In this document: piece by piece, positions 1 to 10,053 of the stretch
Position numbering within the stretch: position 1 is the first letter of the stretch
Layout of the letters: every line of letters starts with the position of its first letter
Assembly (NCBI RefSeq): GCF_000428925.1
Contig: NZ_AUAW01000009.1
Coordinates: 45,608 to 109,607 of the forward strand
Length of the DNA stretch: 64,000 nucleotides
Reading direction: 5' to 3'
Source of the DNA: Furfurilactobacillus rossiae DSM 15814
Lineage (GTDB): Bacteria > Bacillota > Bacilli > Lactobacillales > Lactobacillaceae
The notes under the pieces: generated by a model
The model's input: only the letters and a program-made list of their open reading frames with translations
The model's database searches: none
What the model was told of the DNA's origin: nothing
Made by a program: the position numbers and the translations under genes

Positions 1-77
1 TAAGCAGTGGTTGGATCGAAATGATAAGTGGTAATCGACTACTAATCTAACCCGTCCGTTTAAGTACATATTATTCG

Positions 78-116
78 AAAAAAAAACCCCGAAGAGTGCC
101 AGCTCTTCGGGGTTTT
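78..116. terminator. Bidirectional intrinsic terminator
   Basis: A 10-bp perfect stem (CCCCGAAGAG, 87-96, pairing with 103-112) has a 6-nt loop, an A tract on the left and a T tract on the right, so it can work in both directions. It ends the LysR gene on the minus strand and whatever enters from the left edge on the plus strand. Confidence 0.9.
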
Positions 117-245
117 GACGAACATGTTACATTTAACTATCAGTGTAATGATAGTTTACCATGTTTTTGAGCAAATGCGAAGTAGTAGGGTAAATGTCCA
201 TTTGAACATCTCTGTGTCAAACACAAGCACATAACTGACCATAAA

Positions 246-1139
246 TCAGTTGCATAGTTCGGTTAGTAGCCGCTTTAGTGTATGAGACAGGCGAACATTC
301 TTATACACGGCGTCGATCGTGTAAGATTGCGTTGATTTATCAGCAAAAGGTAGAAAACGAATGTGGTCGTTCTTTAAGGTTGAAGGGATAAGTCCTTCAG
401 GATAAAAAGCGAACGCTTTGTTTAAAGCTACTAAGATGTTCATCTGTTCAACACTGGCGACACGACGAATTTGTTCATAATCTTGGATAAACGGAAAGCT
501 GGCCAAGAAACTTTCCAACAAAAAAGTAGAGCTCTCAGAACTATAATACAGAATCGGGACGTCCTTTATATCCGCAGAAGCGAGAACAGTCTGTTTACTG
601 AGGGGATTGAGAGTACTAACACCCATAACCATAGTTTCAGAAAAGATAGCTTTAGTCTGTAATTGAGCAGTAGATTTCACTGACGGTTGCCCATAATTAA
701 TGGAGAGAGCAAGGTCAAGATCACCATTTTTAACCATGCGGGTCAGGTGTTCATTACTACCTTCTTTGATAATCACCTGCATTCGTGGATTGTCTTGAAG
801 CATCTTAAAGATTGCATTTTGCAATAACTGTTGTTCAAAGGCGGAAAAATAACCCACTCGCAATACTTCAGGACTAGACTGCTTAACCTGTTGAATTTCG
901 GCGACCGTATTTGTATAGCTATTAACAATATCCTGCGCAGAAGACAAGAATAAACGACCTTCAGAGGTTAGTGTTATTCGGTTACGACCACGGTCAAATA
1001 AAGTGACACCAAGTTCCTGTTCTATTGCGGTGATTCGTTTGGAAACGGCACGTTGAGATAAAAACGCCCGCTGCGCAGCCTTTTGAAAACTGCCATATTG
1101 TGCAACGCTTAAAAAAGTTTTTAACCGTTCTATTTCCAT
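246..1139 (-). CDS. LysR-family transcriptional regulator
   Basis: A 297-residue LysR-type regulator. Residues 1-60 form the winged helix-turn-helix (MEIERLKTFLSVAQYGSFQK, then a recognition helix around SQRAVSKRI); residues about 90-295 form the LysR effector-binding domain. The ATG at 1139 is preferred over a TTG six bases upstream because the GGAGG lies 7 nt before the ATG but only 1-2 nt before the TTG. It is divergent from the flavoprotein gene at 1317 with a gap of about 178 bp, the usual arrangement in which a LysR protein controls its neighbour and itself. The effector is unknown. Family certain; target inferred from position. Confidence 0.93.
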   Translation of the reverse strand: MEIERLKTFLSVAQYGSFQKAAQRAFLSQRAVSKRITAIEQELGVTLFDRGRNRITLTSEGRLFLSSAQDIVNSYTNTVAEIQQVKQSSPEVLRVGYFSAFEQQLLQNAIFKMLQDNPRMQVIIKEGSNEHLTRMVKNGDLDLALSINYGQPSVKSTAQLQTKAIFSETMVMGVSTLNPLSKQTVLASADIKDVPILYYSSESSTFLLESFLASFPFIQDYEQIRRVASVEQMNILVALNKAFAFYPEGLIPSTLKNDHIRFLPFADKSTQSYTIDAVYKNVRLSHTLKRLLTELCN

Positions 1140-1316
1140 GAACAAACCTCCGAATTTAAAGTAGAACCAAAAGTTGACCTGGCGAACAATTACCTCAGTT
1201 TAATGCTACGGGAAAACTAGTTAATATTTGGTTGTAATGCAAGCGTGCTAAAAAGTCATTATAAATCATTTAGCACTAATTGCTCAAGAATGAACAAACA
1301 ACCATGGAGGCTGATC

Positions 1317-2795
1317 ATGCCAAATATTACAAGAAAAGATGCTTATGATGTTGTCGTTGTTGGAACAGGAGCTGCAGGGACTAGTGCTGCATTGACCGCT
1401 GCACAAAATGGTGCCAGTGTTTTACTGCTCGAAAAGGGGCGTCACACGGGCGGCAGCAGTAATTATACAGAAGGGCTGTTTGCCGTTGATTCGTACTTAC
1501 AAAAGCAGCAAGGAATCACTGTTTCGGGAACTGATGTTTTAAAAGAGGAAGTTGCCTATTCAAAGTATCGAGCAGATTCCAGAATTTGGCGCAATTACGT
1601 AGATGATAGTGCCGATACTGTAAAATGGTTGAACGAACAAGGCGTTGAGTATGAAGGTGTCCAAGCAATGGGTGATGGCGAGGCCACATGGCATATATAC
1701 AAAGGAATGGGAAATGCCGTTATTAACGACGCCTTAATTCCTCAGGCAAAGAAGCTTGGTGTTGAAGTTCTGACTTCTACTGCCGCGACTAATATCGATC
1801 AGGAAAATGGCAAAATTTCTAGAGTGACCATTAAAAATTTAGCCAATAATCTCAGTGAGTCTGTTAAGACATCATCCGTTATTTTGGCAACGGGTGGTTA
1901 TCTGAATAATGCTGAAATGATGTCAAAAATGACTCACTATGATACATCACGATTAGTTACAGTCAGTTCTGGCAAAGGTACTGGGGATGGGCTTCAAATG
2001 GCTTGGAACCTTGGTGCACGTAAGTACGGAACAGGAACTGCTATGTTGTTTGGTGGATACCTAAAAGACCCCAGCGTCCCTGCCTTTAAGTTTATGAGCT
2101 CCGAAATGAACACAGCCGCAGGGCAACAACCACTGCTTTGGGTGAATGAAAATGGTGAACGCTTTGTAGATGAGGCCGTAGTCTATAACTTTTCATTTGC
2201 CGGGAATGCGCTTTACACGCAAAACAAAGTGTTTAGTATCCTTGATACAGCAGTTATTGACGAAATGGCCAAATCCGGAAACTTCATGGGTTTAGGCGTT
2301 TATGTTAAACGTGGCCAAAAAATGACAAAACTGAAGGATGAAATTGATGAGGCTGTAGCCGAAGAAAGGCCATTTATTTTCAAAGCAGATACCATTGAAG
2401 AATTGGCACAAAAGATGGGTGTTCCCTCTGAACAACTAATGCAGACGATGACGAAATACAATCAGGATTGTGAGTTAGGGCAAGATTCATTGTTCGGAAA
2501 AGATCCGAAGTACATGCGTCCGATCAATGAAGGACCCTTCTACGGCTTTTCTTTAAACGTTGGCGCATTCTGTACAATGGGTGGTTTACAGGTAAACCCT
2601 AATAATGAAGTGCTTAATAATAATGGTCAAGCGATTGCAGGCCTATATGCAATTGGTAATGATGCGACAGGACTGGTTGGCGATACTTATGGTCCCAACA
2701 TGCCAGGTACTTGCGTTGGCTATGCATTTTACTCCGGTAGAAATGCTGGTTTACATGCGGCTATGACTGTTAGTGACGAGCTCGAGGATAATTGA
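1317..2795 (+). CDS. FAD-dependent fumarate reductase-like flavoprotein
   Basis: A 492-residue flavoprotein of the fumarate reductase/succinate dehydrogenase flavoprotein superfamily. The N-terminus has the FAD Rossmann motif VVVVGTGAAGTSAALTAAQ and a second glycine-rich contact (HTGGSS). The C-terminal FAD-binding segment reads GLYAIGNDATGLVGDTYG. There is no FMN-binding or haem domain, so it is a stand-alone cytoplasmic flavoprotein. Family members reduce fumarate or other enoates, or oxidise ketosteroid-like substrates; the GDTYGPNMPGT segment departs from the typical fumarate reductase motif, so the substrate is open. Start: ATG at 1317 with TGGAGG 6 nt upstream. Probably controlled by the divergent LysR gene, and followed by a strong terminator. 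Confidence 0.85.
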   Translation: MPNITRKDAYDVVVVGTGAAGTSAALTAAQNGASVLLLEKGRHTGGSSNYTEGLFAVDSYLQKQQGITVSGTDVLKEEVAYSKYRADSRIWRNYVDDSADTVKWLNEQGVEYEGVQAMGDGEATWHIYKGMGNAVINDALIPQAKKLGVEVLTSTAATNIDQENGKISRVTIKNLANNLSESVKTSSVILATGGYLNNAEMMSKMTHYDTSRLVTVSSGKGTGDGLQMAWNLGARKYGTGTAMLFGGYLKDPSVPAFKFMSSEMNTAAGQQPLLWVNENGERFVDEAVVYNFSFAGNALYTQNKVFSILDTAVIDEMAKSGNFMGLGVYVKRGQKMTKLKDEIDEAVAEERPFIFKADTIEELAQKMGVPSEQLMQTMTKYNQDCELGQDSLFGKDPKYMRPINEGPFYGFSLNVGAFCTMGGLQVNPNNEVLNNNGQAIAGLYAIGNDATGLVGDTYGPNMPGTCVGYAFYSGRNAGLHAAMTVSDELEDN

Positions 2796-2814
2796 TGGTC
2801 AATTTTAAATAAAT

Positions 2815-2869
2815 AAAAATCCTGTTCACAGCTAAGATTTTAACGTCTTAACTATGAACAGGATTTTTT
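2815..2869. terminator. Bidirectional intrinsic terminator
   Basis: A 14-bp perfect stem (AAAAATCCTGTTCA, 2815-2828, with 2855-2868) has an inner TAAGA/TCTTA stem and poly-T/poly-A flanks. It sits between the convergent flavoprotein gene and gnd and can end both. Confidence 0.9.
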
Positions 2870-2924
2870 GTCTAATCTAAATGAATTCAAACAAATAGAT
2901 CACTCACAACATTTAATCCGAAGT

Positions 2925-4367
2925 CTATTGTTCTTCGTACCAAGTGTAGTGGAAGTTACCAGGACGGTCAGTACGTTCGTAAGTGTGAGCACCGAAGTAG
3001 TCACGCTGTGCTTGCAACAAGTTAGCTGGCAAAACTTCTGCACGGAAACTGTCGTAGTAAGTGATGGCAGCTGAGAAGCTAGGAACTGGAACCCCAGCCT
3101 TAACGGCCATTGCCACAACGTCACGAACTGATTCTTGGTACTTAGCAGCGATGTCCTTGAAGTAGTCGTCGAACAACAAGTTAGTCAGCTTAGGATCCTT
3201 GTCAAAGGCATCAGTGATGTTTTGAAGGAAGCCGGCACGGATGATACAACCTGCGCGCCAGATTTGTGCTAATTGACCAAATTGTAAGTCCCAGTCATAA
3301 GTTTCAGAAGCAACACGCAATTGTTCGAAACCTTGTGCGTAGCTCATCAACTTACTGAAGAACAAAGCTTGACGAATCTTTTCGATGAATTCTTTCTTGT
3401 CACCGATTTCAGCCTTGCCTTGGTTCTTAGCTGCTGGTAATACTTTAGAAGCTTTAACACGTTCGTCCTTCATCATTGAGATGTAACGAGCGTAAACGGA
3501 TTCAGTAATAACAGATTGTGGTACTTGGATGTTCAAAGCATCTTCTGAACTCCACTTACCAGTACCCTTGTTGTTACCACGGTCCAAGATCATGTCAAGG
3601 ATAGGCTTTGTCTTGTCGTCGCCTAAGTCATCTTTATGAGTCAAGATGTCAGCGGTGATTTCGATTAAGTAACTGTCCAATTCACCCTTGTTCCATTCTT
3701 TAAAGATGTCAGCCATTTCATCAACAGAAATGCCGGCAACGTTACGCATGATGTTGTAGCTTTCGTCGATCAGCTCTTCATCACCATATTCGATACCGTT
3801 GTGGACCATCTTAACGTAGTGACCAGCACCGTTAGGGCCGATGTACGCTACACATGGTTTGCCATCTTGAGGTGCCTTGGCAGCAATCTGTTCAAGAATT
3901 GGGGCAACTAAGTCATAAGCGGCTTTTTGGCCACCAGGCATTAGTGAAGGACCCTGAAGGGCACCTAATTCACCACCGGATACACCCATGCCGATAAAGT
4001 TGATCCCGGACTTGTCCAGTTCAGCGTTACGAGCCATGGTGTCGTGGAAGTTAGTGTTCCCACCATCGATTAAAACATCACCCTTGTCGAGCAATGGTAA
4101 TAATTCTTGGATAACGGCGTCCGTTGGGGCACCAGCTTTAACCATCATCAAAATCCGACGAGGTGTTTCAAGAGACTTAACGAAATCTTCAATCGTATAA
4201 CTAGGAACTAACTTTTTGTCGCCGTGGTCCTTCATCATGTCATCGGTCTTTGAACGTGAACGGTTGTATACACCTACAGTGAAACCGCGACTTTCAATGT
4301 TTAGGGCCAAGTTCTTACCCATAACTGCTAAACCAACAACACCAATTTGTGCTTTTTGATCTGCCAT
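2925..4367 (-). CDS. gnd: 6-phosphogluconate dehydrogenase, decarboxylating
   Basis: A 480-residue enzyme converting 6-phosphogluconate plus NADP+ to ribulose-5-phosphate, CO2 and NADPH. The N-terminal Rossmann domain begins [18 protein letters not shown]; the helical domain carries the family signature [19 protein letters not shown]; the C-terminal tail [12 protein letters not shown] closes the partner active site in the dimer. Length is normal for the long bacterial form. AAGGAAGG lies 8 nt before the ATG. It is transcribed alone, about 16 kb from zwf. In a heterofermenter this is a core step of the phosphoketolase pathway, so strong constitutive expression is expected, in line with the good promoter upstream. 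Confidence 0.98.
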   Translation of the reverse strand: MADQKAQIGVVGLAVMGKNLALNIESRGFTVGVYNRSRSKTDDMMKDHGDKKLVPSYTIEDFVKSLETPRRILMMVKAGAPTDAVIQELLPLLDKGDVLIDGGNTNFHDTMARNAELDKSGINFIGMGVSGGELGALQGPSLMPGGQKAAYDLVAPILEQIAAKAPQDGKPCVAYIGPNGAGHYVKMVHNGIEYGDEELIDESYNIMRNVAGISVDEMADIFKEWNKGELDSYLIEITADILTHKDDLGDDKTKPILDMILDRGNNKGTGKWSSEDALNIQVPQSVITESVYARYISMMKDERVKASKVLPAAKNQGKAEIGDKKEFIEKIRQALFFSKLMSYAQGFEQLRVASETYDWDLQFGQLAQIWRAGCIIRAGFLQNITDAFDKDPKLTNLLFDDYFKDIAAKYQESVRDVVAMAVKAGVPVPSFSAAITYYDSFRAEVLPANLLQAQRDYFGAHTYERTDRPGNFHYTWYEEQ

Positions 4368-4407
4368 GATAAACCTTCCTTGTTATGTTTTATTGTGAAA
4401 ATCATTA

Positions 4408-4454
4408 TCATTATGGGCACAATCCCATTATGTCAACGATGTTCCACAATTGTG
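4408..4454 (-). promoter_or_regulatory. gnd promoter with dyads in spacer and upstream
   Basis: On the minus strand a consensus TTGACA (4436-4431), a 17-bp spacer and TAATGA (4413-4408) form a promoter about 40 bp before the gnd ATG. The spacer is almost entirely a hairpin (TTATGGG, 6 nt, CCCATTA; 4411-4430). A perfect 10-bp palindrome CACAATTGTG (4445-4454) lies just upstream of the -35. Promoter well supported; regulators unknown. The rest of the 319-bp gap to the thiolase shows nothing else clear. Confidence 0.65.
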
Positions 4455-4686
4455 AAGAGCAACACTATTACAGCTATTATGGTAGTTGATACGCTTACAT
4501 TTTTCAACCGCTAGGGGTTCGTTTAATGAAATTAGTTGTGAAATAAATTTACGCTGACAGTTTATAAAACTTGGTTACAATCGTTTGTCATTGTTCTTAA
4601 ATAATTGCCGTAATATTCGACATCGGTTAGACTTGAGTTTACTTGTGAAAAAGAAGCAGTCAAACGGAGTAGAAAGAGGGAGACTC

Positions 4687-5865
4687 ATGGACGACGTTGT
4701 TATCGTCAGTGCTGTGCGCACGCCTGTAGGAAAAATGGGCGGCGCATTGGCCAGCTTTAGTGCAGTTGAATTAGGAACCTTAGCGGCTAAGGCTGCAATT
4801 AAGCGGGCAAACGTTAATCCAAGTATCATTGACCAAACGATTGTCGGCAACGTCCTACAGGCTGGCTCGGGGCAAAATGTTGGTCGTCAAATCGGGATCA
4901 ACGCTGGCGTTCCGGAAAGCAGCCCAGCGATGACCGTGAATGAAGTTTGTGGATCAGGTTTAAAAGCGATTCGATTGGGTCAATCAGCCATTGTTATGGG
5001 TGATGCCGATGCGGTCTTAGTAGTTGGCACGGAAAGCATGACCAATGCACCTTACCTGACGAATGGTATGCGGTTGGGGACTAAGTTTGGTGATACAACA
5101 ATGGTTGATAGCATGGAGCATGACGGCCTGACGGATGCCTTTTCAAATCAGCCGATGGGTGTGACTGCCGAGAATGTTGCAGAGCAGTACCACGTTAGTC
5201 GCGAACAACAGGATGCTTTTGCCTTGGCCTCACACCAGCGCGCAGCCAAAGCCAGTGACGATGGTGCGTTTGCCGATGAAATGCTGCCATTAAGCGTTAA
5301 AAATCGGCATGGGGAAACCGTTATCGACCGCGATGAAACGATTCGTGAAGATACCAGTTTCGAGAAGTTGGCTAAACTTAGACCGAGCTTTGAACTGGGA
5401 GGTACCGTCACAGCTGGCAATGCGGCGCCACTGAACGATGGTGCTGCTGCCATGATTTTGATGCGTAAAAGCAAGGCTGACGAGTTAGGCTTGAAACCAT
5501 TGGCGACTATTAAAGGTTATCAAGAAGTCGGCGTCAACCCACAAACAATGGGCTACTCACCGGTTAAAGCAGTCAGTGAGTTGCTTACCAAACAGCATCA
5601 GACGGTGTCGGATATCGACTTGTTTGAACTGAATGAAGCCTTTGCGGCGCCAAGTGTGGCCGTTGCCCGTGACCTGAAGATTCCCGCGGCTAAATTGAAT
5701 CCAAACGGTGGTTCGATTGCTATCGGTCATCCCCTTGGGGCGACTGGCGTTCGGATCGTAACGACACTGATTTATGCCTTGAAGCATGCCGATCAACATA
5801 CAGGCGTTGCCGGTTTATGTATTGGCGGCGGACTTGGCATTGCGCTTTCTGTGGAAGTTAATTAA
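4687..5865 (+). CDS. Acetyl-CoA acetyltransferase (thiolase)
   Basis: A 392-residue thiolase that condenses two acetyl-CoA to acetoacetyl-CoA; in lactobacilli this feeds the mevalonate pathway to isoprenoids. The acyl-accepting Cys88 lies in NEVCGSGLKAI, the NEAFA motif follows, and His348 (GGSIAIGHPLGATG) and Cys378 (GLCIGGGLG) complete the site. The length matches biosynthetic thiolases. An in-frame extension upstream lacks family similarity; the ATG at 4687 with AGAGGGAG about 4 nt upstream gives the normal N-terminus MDDVVIVSAVRTPVG. Monocistronic, with the first long hairpin repeat starting 18 bp after the stop. Confidence 0.95.
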   Translation: MDDVVIVSAVRTPVGKMGGALASFSAVELGTLAAKAAIKRANVNPSIIDQTIVGNVLQAGSGQNVGRQIGINAGVPESSPAMTVNEVCGSGLKAIRLGQSAIVMGDADAVLVVGTESMTNAPYLTNGMRLGTKFGDTTMVDSMEHDGLTDAFSNQPMGVTAENVAEQYHVSREQQDAFALASHQRAAKASDDGAFADEMLPLSVKNRHGETVIDRDETIREDTSFEKLAKLRPSFELGGTVTAGNAAPLNDGAAAMILMRKSKADELGLKPLATIKGYQEVGVNPQTMGYSPVKAVSELLTKQHQTVSDIDLFELNEAFAAPSVAVARDLKIPAAKLNPNGGSIAIGHPLGATGVRIVTTLIYALKHADQHTGVAGLCIGGGLGIALSVEVN

Positions 5866-5883
5866 AACCTTTAGTATGAGAGA

Positions 5884-5997
5884 GCGGGACATAACACGCT
5901 TTGGCTTTCTCAGGTAACATAAATCCGGCGTTTATGGGTGTTTTCCCATGAGCGCCGGATTTATGTTAGATGAGCAAAAGTCAGTGTTATGTCCCGC
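5884..5997. repeat. Long hairpin repeat, copy 1
   Basis: The 114-bp element is nearly self-complementary. Outer arms GCGGGACATAACAC (5884-5897) pair perfectly with 5984-5997, inner arms TAACATAAATCCGGCG (5915-5930) pair perfectly with 5953-5968, and a short TTATGGG/CCCATGA stem caps it. It shares long blocks with 12060-12170 and lies just downstream of a coding gene in both places. A weaker hairpin follows (GCAATTTTTC with GAAAAATTGC, about 6004-6049). Confidence 0.85.
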
Positions 5998-6157
5998 GTT
6001 TGCGGCAATTTTTCATCCGCATGAACTTTTGCGATTGAAGAAAAATTGCTTACCGAAACTACCTGCTGCCATTTTGCTGAAATAAAAGTTGAGCAAAATG
6101 ACTCAGACTTTTAATTTCTATGCTAATTGTGACTGTTATCGACTCTTTTTCACCAAT

Positions 6158-7612
6158 TTAGTTTTGACGTAGCCGGTAAATAATGAGACCGGTGAGCGAG
6201 ATAACACCGACAATAATTAGTGAAATGCTGATTTGCTGACCGGTGTGTGGCAATCCCTCTGCTAGCGAATCCTTCTGTTTTGCAGATCCTTTGGTTGAAA
6301 CGGATTGACCGTTAGATGACGAATTTGATGGGTCCGCAATTACTGTTTGGTCACGATTGTCAGATGTCGAAGATTGATTGCTAGAATTTAGCTGACTGGC
6401 GCTTGAATCGTTAGAAGCAACTACAGAATTATCCGTTGAACTTTCGTTGGTGTGATTAGTATCTACGTGATGACTGTCCGAATGGTCATTACTTTCAACA
6501 GAACTGCTGTCACTATTTTCTGATGAACTGTTATTCGAACTTTCAGAGGCATTACTGGATTCGCTAGTAGAACTCTCATTGGAGTTGTTGCTATCTGAGC
6601 TACTATTTGATTCTTCGCCAGAGTTATTATTCTCTGAACCACTGCCTGTTCCAGAACCAGCAGTTTGTTTCACGCTGGCGGTAGCTTTTTCAGAATTGGC
6701 GCCGTTACCGTTGCTGCCGCCCCAGGTCATTGTGGCCGTGTTTTTAAAGATAGAACTGCCATCTGAGGCAACTGCCGGATCCTTAAACGTTGTTAGGTAA
6801 TCAATGACAACCATCTGTGAGTCGAGTTTAGCAAACGTTGTTTCAAAACTGTCGCCAGTCACTGATACTGTGTAATCTGTTCCAGCAGTCAGGGTTTCAT
6901 CACGCTTATAGCTTGCTTGTGTGGTGGGGTCTGTCCAATGTCCATTAGACACAGTAATGCTGTCAGGAACCAATTGTTGACCGGCATCAGTGATGATATC
7001 TGAAACTTTTACATTTTCCATCGGTAATTCGTTACGGTTAACTAAAATAGTCCATTTGATTGCTGGATTGCCGTTACTGTCAGTCGTGAAGCTGCCTTTT
7101 TTAGACAAGTTATTTGTGGATGGACTGACAATCACTGGACTTGTTAACGTGCCATTGTTAGTCTCAAATGGCACGTTTTGTTCACCTAATCCGACTGTCG
7201 CCGCATTGAGTTTGGTCGAGAAGGTAATGGTGCCATGAAGGTTAGTCAGGGTTGCTGCAGTTTCATTAAACGTAACCACCATTGTGCCATCGGTCTTTAC
7301 GTCGACAGTTCCCAGCTCCGTGCCATCATCTGCAAGTAGCGGGAAAGTTGATTCTTTTGAGACACGAAGGGCGTCAGGTAATTGAATTTTCATTTGATCG
7401 TTAGCAGCGATGTGAACATCGCTTGGCACTGCCCAGTCGTAGCGTACATTGACGTTACTGGCATAACTAAAATTGGGCCCATTTGTAATTGCTCCACTAG
7501 TGATGAATTCATTGCCGTATGTGGCGGCTTGTGCGGTCTGAGTGTTGAAAATGAAGCCGATCATCACGGTGAACACAATAAGTAGCCAGTTTATTAATCG
7601 AGAACGTTTCAT
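6158..7612 (-). CDS. LPXTG-anchored cell-wall adhesin with Ig-like domains
   Basis: A 484-residue surface protein. Order: signal peptide (residues 1-30, ending TAQAA), two adhesin Ig-like domains of the Cna/Sdr type (about 31-290; YDWAVPSDVHIAANDQMKIQ and KWTILVNRNELPMENVKVSD are typical strands), a Ser/Asn/Glu-rich low-complexity stalk (about 290-450), then the sorting signal LPHTG, a hydrophobic helix and the tail RLRQN. Sortase should link it to peptidoglycan, with the N-terminal domains binding host, plant or matrix ligands. The ATG at 7612 follows GGGAGG and gives a normal signal peptide; a longer upstream frame does not. The Mga-family gene just upstream on the same strand is a candidate regulator. 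Ligand unknown. Confidence 0.93.
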   Translation of the reverse strand: MKRSRLINWLLIVFTVMIGFIFNTQTAQAATYGNEFITSGAITNGPNFSYASNVNVRYDWAVPSDVHIAANDQMKIQLPDALRVSKESTFPLLADDGTELGTVDVKTDGTMVVTFNETAATLTNLHGTITFSTKLNAATVGLGEQNVPFETNNGTLTSPVIVSPSTNNLSKKGSFTTDSNGNPAIKWTILVNRNELPMENVKVSDIITDAGQQLVPDSITVSNGHWTDPTTQASYKRDETLTAGTDYTVSVTGDSFETTFAKLDSQMVVIDYLTTFKDPAVASDGSSIFKNTATMTWGGSNGNGANSEKATASVKQTAGSGTGSGSENNNSGEESNSSSDSNNSNESSTSESSNASESSNNSSSENSDSSSVESNDHSDSHHVDTNHTNESSTDNSVVASNDSSASQLNSSNQSSTSDNRDQTVIADPSNSSSNGQSVSTKGSAKQKDSLAEGLPHTGQQISISLIIVGVISLTGLIIYRLRQN

Positions 7613-7772
7613 AATTCTATCTTCCTCCCAAATTACTCCTGAAAATAGCGTACGAGAGAAATGAGAGGATAATATCTCAAACTTCACGGTCAGTTCGATT
7701 TTTACGAGAAATCCGATTGGCGAAAAATTGATATACCTAGAAAAATGATGAATTTATGATATTCTGTGCCGA

Positions 7773-9350
7773 TTAAAGTACGTTCTTGGGTGTTCGATGG
7801 CATGGTGGAGTTGTTGCCGATAGCTCGCGGGGATGCCCAGTTAGGCCTCGATTATTTGGGGTGGTTTGGAGTAATTCAGTTATTTTATTCAAATCATCTT
7901 CGGATCCTAAGTCCGTCAAAATGTACGTTTGTGTAGCTTGAATGACAGGCTGATCGGGACAATGGTCAGATAAATAGAGGTCATATTGTTTATTTGGGTC
8001 AAAGACCTCAACTGTTGTTCTAAGTGTCTGATTAAAGTAGTTTTGGCAAATTTGAATAAAGGGTTCAAGCCACATCTCACCAATTTCCGGGTCGACGCCA
8101 ATTTGGTAGGTCGGTGCAAATCGCTGTCTCAACGTTAAACGCAGTAGCACCATAAGCTGTTGCACATATCCTGGATCGACAGAAAGTTGAAATTTGTCTG
8201 CCATGGATGAAACGATAACGCGAGTGAGTTCGTGGGCCTGACGAATGATTAATTCATTATGAAGGCGTTTGTAGTAACGCGTTGTTGTATCTGGACGCAT
8301 AACGTTGATATGACCAGCACAAACGGTCAGGTTGACCAATGTACGATAGAGAGTAGCGACACTGTATCGCGTAATGGTTGGCGTGTCTAAATTAAGCATT
8401 GGCTGAACATGTTCTTGGTGGATGGTTTGCGCCGTACTAGCTAAGGAATCGGTGGGATTCACCATATCCACAGCGGGTTGCCAAAAGGCGTCGTCAATGG
8501 GGAAAACTTCATGAGCAACACAAAAAATCAATAAACTTTGCTCCAGTTCTGTCTTCTCGATTCGCTGCATAAACGTCGGCATCGAATCCTGTAGTTGCCG
8601 CCACAACTGTTGAAAATGAGGCGCACCCACCATGGTCTTATAGACTTGGCGAGCGAGGGGCGATAAGGTCATTGTCGTGTTGGCATGGCGATTACGTAGC
8701 CGAATAATCAGTAGCCAAGTGTACAGTTTGCGAGGCCCGTCGGCTGCGAGATATTTATTAGACCCATCGATTAATAAACGATGCATTGTTTCCGCTAAAG
8801 GACTGTTGCGTTGCAAGTAACGACGGTAAACGTACTGGTCTTTTGGACAGACATTCCACAGCAGTTCATACATTAAATGTTGGATAGCGAGATCTGGGCC
8901 AGTGAGTTGCAGTTGATTGATTTTGACGTGAAAGGGCGCTAAAAGATCATTGAGTTCGGCAATCTTACGATAAAGAGTGGCCACACTGAAGTTGAGTTTC
9001 GTAGCTAACTGAATGCTTGTTAGATTGGGATTGAGAACGATATTTTCGATAATACTAATTTTGGGTGTCTGGCGATAGTACGAAAAAATGAGCGTTTTCA
9101 GACTCATTTGACCGTTGATATGCAAGTGAACTTTTTCGTCATTCCATTTAAAGGAAATATCATATTGAGTTAGTGAAGGTCTCAGCACCATTTGGATGGC
9201 TTGCAGGTCGTCCATTAATAAATTTCGGCTTGAAAAAGGTAACGCGCTCGCAATTTCAGAAATTTTGGCCTCACCATTATTACGGTATAGATACTGCAAA
9301 ATCCTAATCTGTCGCCGTTCAAACGGCTCTAAAAGATCTTCTTTGTTCAT
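7773..9350 (-). CDS. Mga-family transcriptional regulator
   Basis: A 525-residue Mga-like regulator. An N-terminal helix-turn-helix (residues about 10-60, SEIASALPFSSRNLLMDDLQ) is followed by the Mga HTH domain (about 85-160, TSIQLATKLNFSVATLYRKI), then a long helical PRD-like central part and a C-terminal EIIB-like segment. Mga proteins of streptococci, and relatives in enterococci and lactobacilli, activate surface protein genes and can respond to PTS phosphorylation. The LPXTG adhesin gene follows 160 bp downstream in the same direction, fitting that role. ATG with GAGGTGG 6 nt upstream. Family well supported; target inferred. Confidence 0.88.
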   Translation of the reverse strand: MNKEDLLEPFERRQIRILQYLYRNNGEAKISEIASALPFSSRNLLMDDLQAIQMVLRPSLTQYDISFKWNDEKVHLHINGQMSLKTLIFSYYRQTPKISIIENIVLNPNLTSIQLATKLNFSVATLYRKIAELNDLLAPFHVKINQLQLTGPDLAIQHLMYELLWNVCPKDQYVYRRYLQRNSPLAETMHRLLIDGSNKYLAADGPRKLYTWLLIIRLRNRHANTTMTLSPLARQVYKTMVGAPHFQQLWRQLQDSMPTFMQRIEKTELEQSLLIFCVAHEVFPIDDAFWQPAVDMVNPTDSLASTAQTIHQEHVQPMLNLDTPTITRYSVATLYRTLVNLTVCAGHINVMRPDTTTRYYKRLHNELIIRQAHELTRVIVSSMADKFQLSVDPGYVQQLMVLLRLTLRQRFAPTYQIGVDPEIGEMWLEPFIQICQNYFNQTLRTTVEVFDPNKQYDLYLSDHCPDQPVIQATQTYILTDLGSEDDLNKITELLQTTPNNRGLTGHPRELSATTPPCHRTPKNVL

Positions 9351-9540
9351 TATTCCACCTCAGTGTCGTAAATAACTGTTGCCATTAATTAATTTACCCA
9401 CTAAACTAAACGTGTGGTTCTCAAATTTTTCGATAATTTTTGAATTATTGCAAGGCAGTTTTAATCTTCAATTTGTATCTTTAGAATAACGGAAATGATT
9501 TTGTTAAGACATTTTTGTGCTTAGGAGGCAAATAGCAGTC

Positions 9541-9756
9541 GTGGAGAAATTAAAGGCTTCATTAACAAACAAGAAACAGTATCATGATGACCAACTTGGC
9601 GATTATAAAATGACAGCGTTGGAATTGGGGAGTGGCTTTTTTCAGTTCGACATTGATAGTTTGATTTATCAGGGAAGAATTGTCGAATCGCGTCGTAATG
9701 ATGGCACGTTTCTAACCACGCTTGGTGATCAAGAACGAGTTATTGAAATCGAGTAG
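9541..9756 (+). CDS. Small protein of unknown function
   Basis: A 71-residue protein that I do not recognise. The likely start is GTG at 9541: AGGAGG sits at 9523-9528, 12 nt upstream, whereas the earlier GTG at 9517 precedes that site. It has a charged N-terminus (VEKLKASLTNKKQYH), then alternating segments suggesting a small beta fold (ALELGSGFFQFDIDSLIYQG). No signal peptide or membrane segment. It is divergent from the Mga gene and followed by a hairpin with a T tract, so it is probably its own transcription unit. Confidence 0.6.
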   Translation: MEKLKASLTNKKQYHDDQLGDYKMTALELGSGFFQFDIDSLIYQGRIVESRRNDGTFLTTLGDQERVIEIE

Positions 9757-9794
9757 TTAAGATTGTTAGTAATTGAATAAATGATTGTTGATGG

Positions 9795-9825
9795 CATCAG
9801 TTGCTTTTGTTACTGGTGTTTTTTT
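9795..9825 (+). terminator. Intrinsic terminator
   Basis: An imperfect 10-bp stem (CATCAGTTGC with GTTACTGGTG) with a TTTT loop is followed by seven T. It lies 38 bp after the small gene. The remaining 230 bp to the first ADH shows no other clear signal. Confidence 0.65.
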
Positions 9826-10053
9826 GCGCGATAGGAACAACGAATTGTTGGTGAAATGATCAATTTGCGAACCTGTTGAGTGTTAGTAAGCTGGCTTGCC
9901 GAACTAAAATGTTTGCACGAGCAAATAAATAATCAAAATGAAAACGGATTCTAGCGAAGATTGCCTCAAAATTGTTACGATACTCATGTGAGATAACTTA
10001 CAAAGCATTTGATGGTCAATTTGTGTACACAGCAAAGATAAGGAGTACAAATC

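Noticed and set aside
1..50. Possible 3' ends of a plus-strand gene entering from the left edge
   Set aside because: Two frames end here (a stop at 32-34 and another at 48-50) and neither short tail is recognisable, so no gene end can be chosen.
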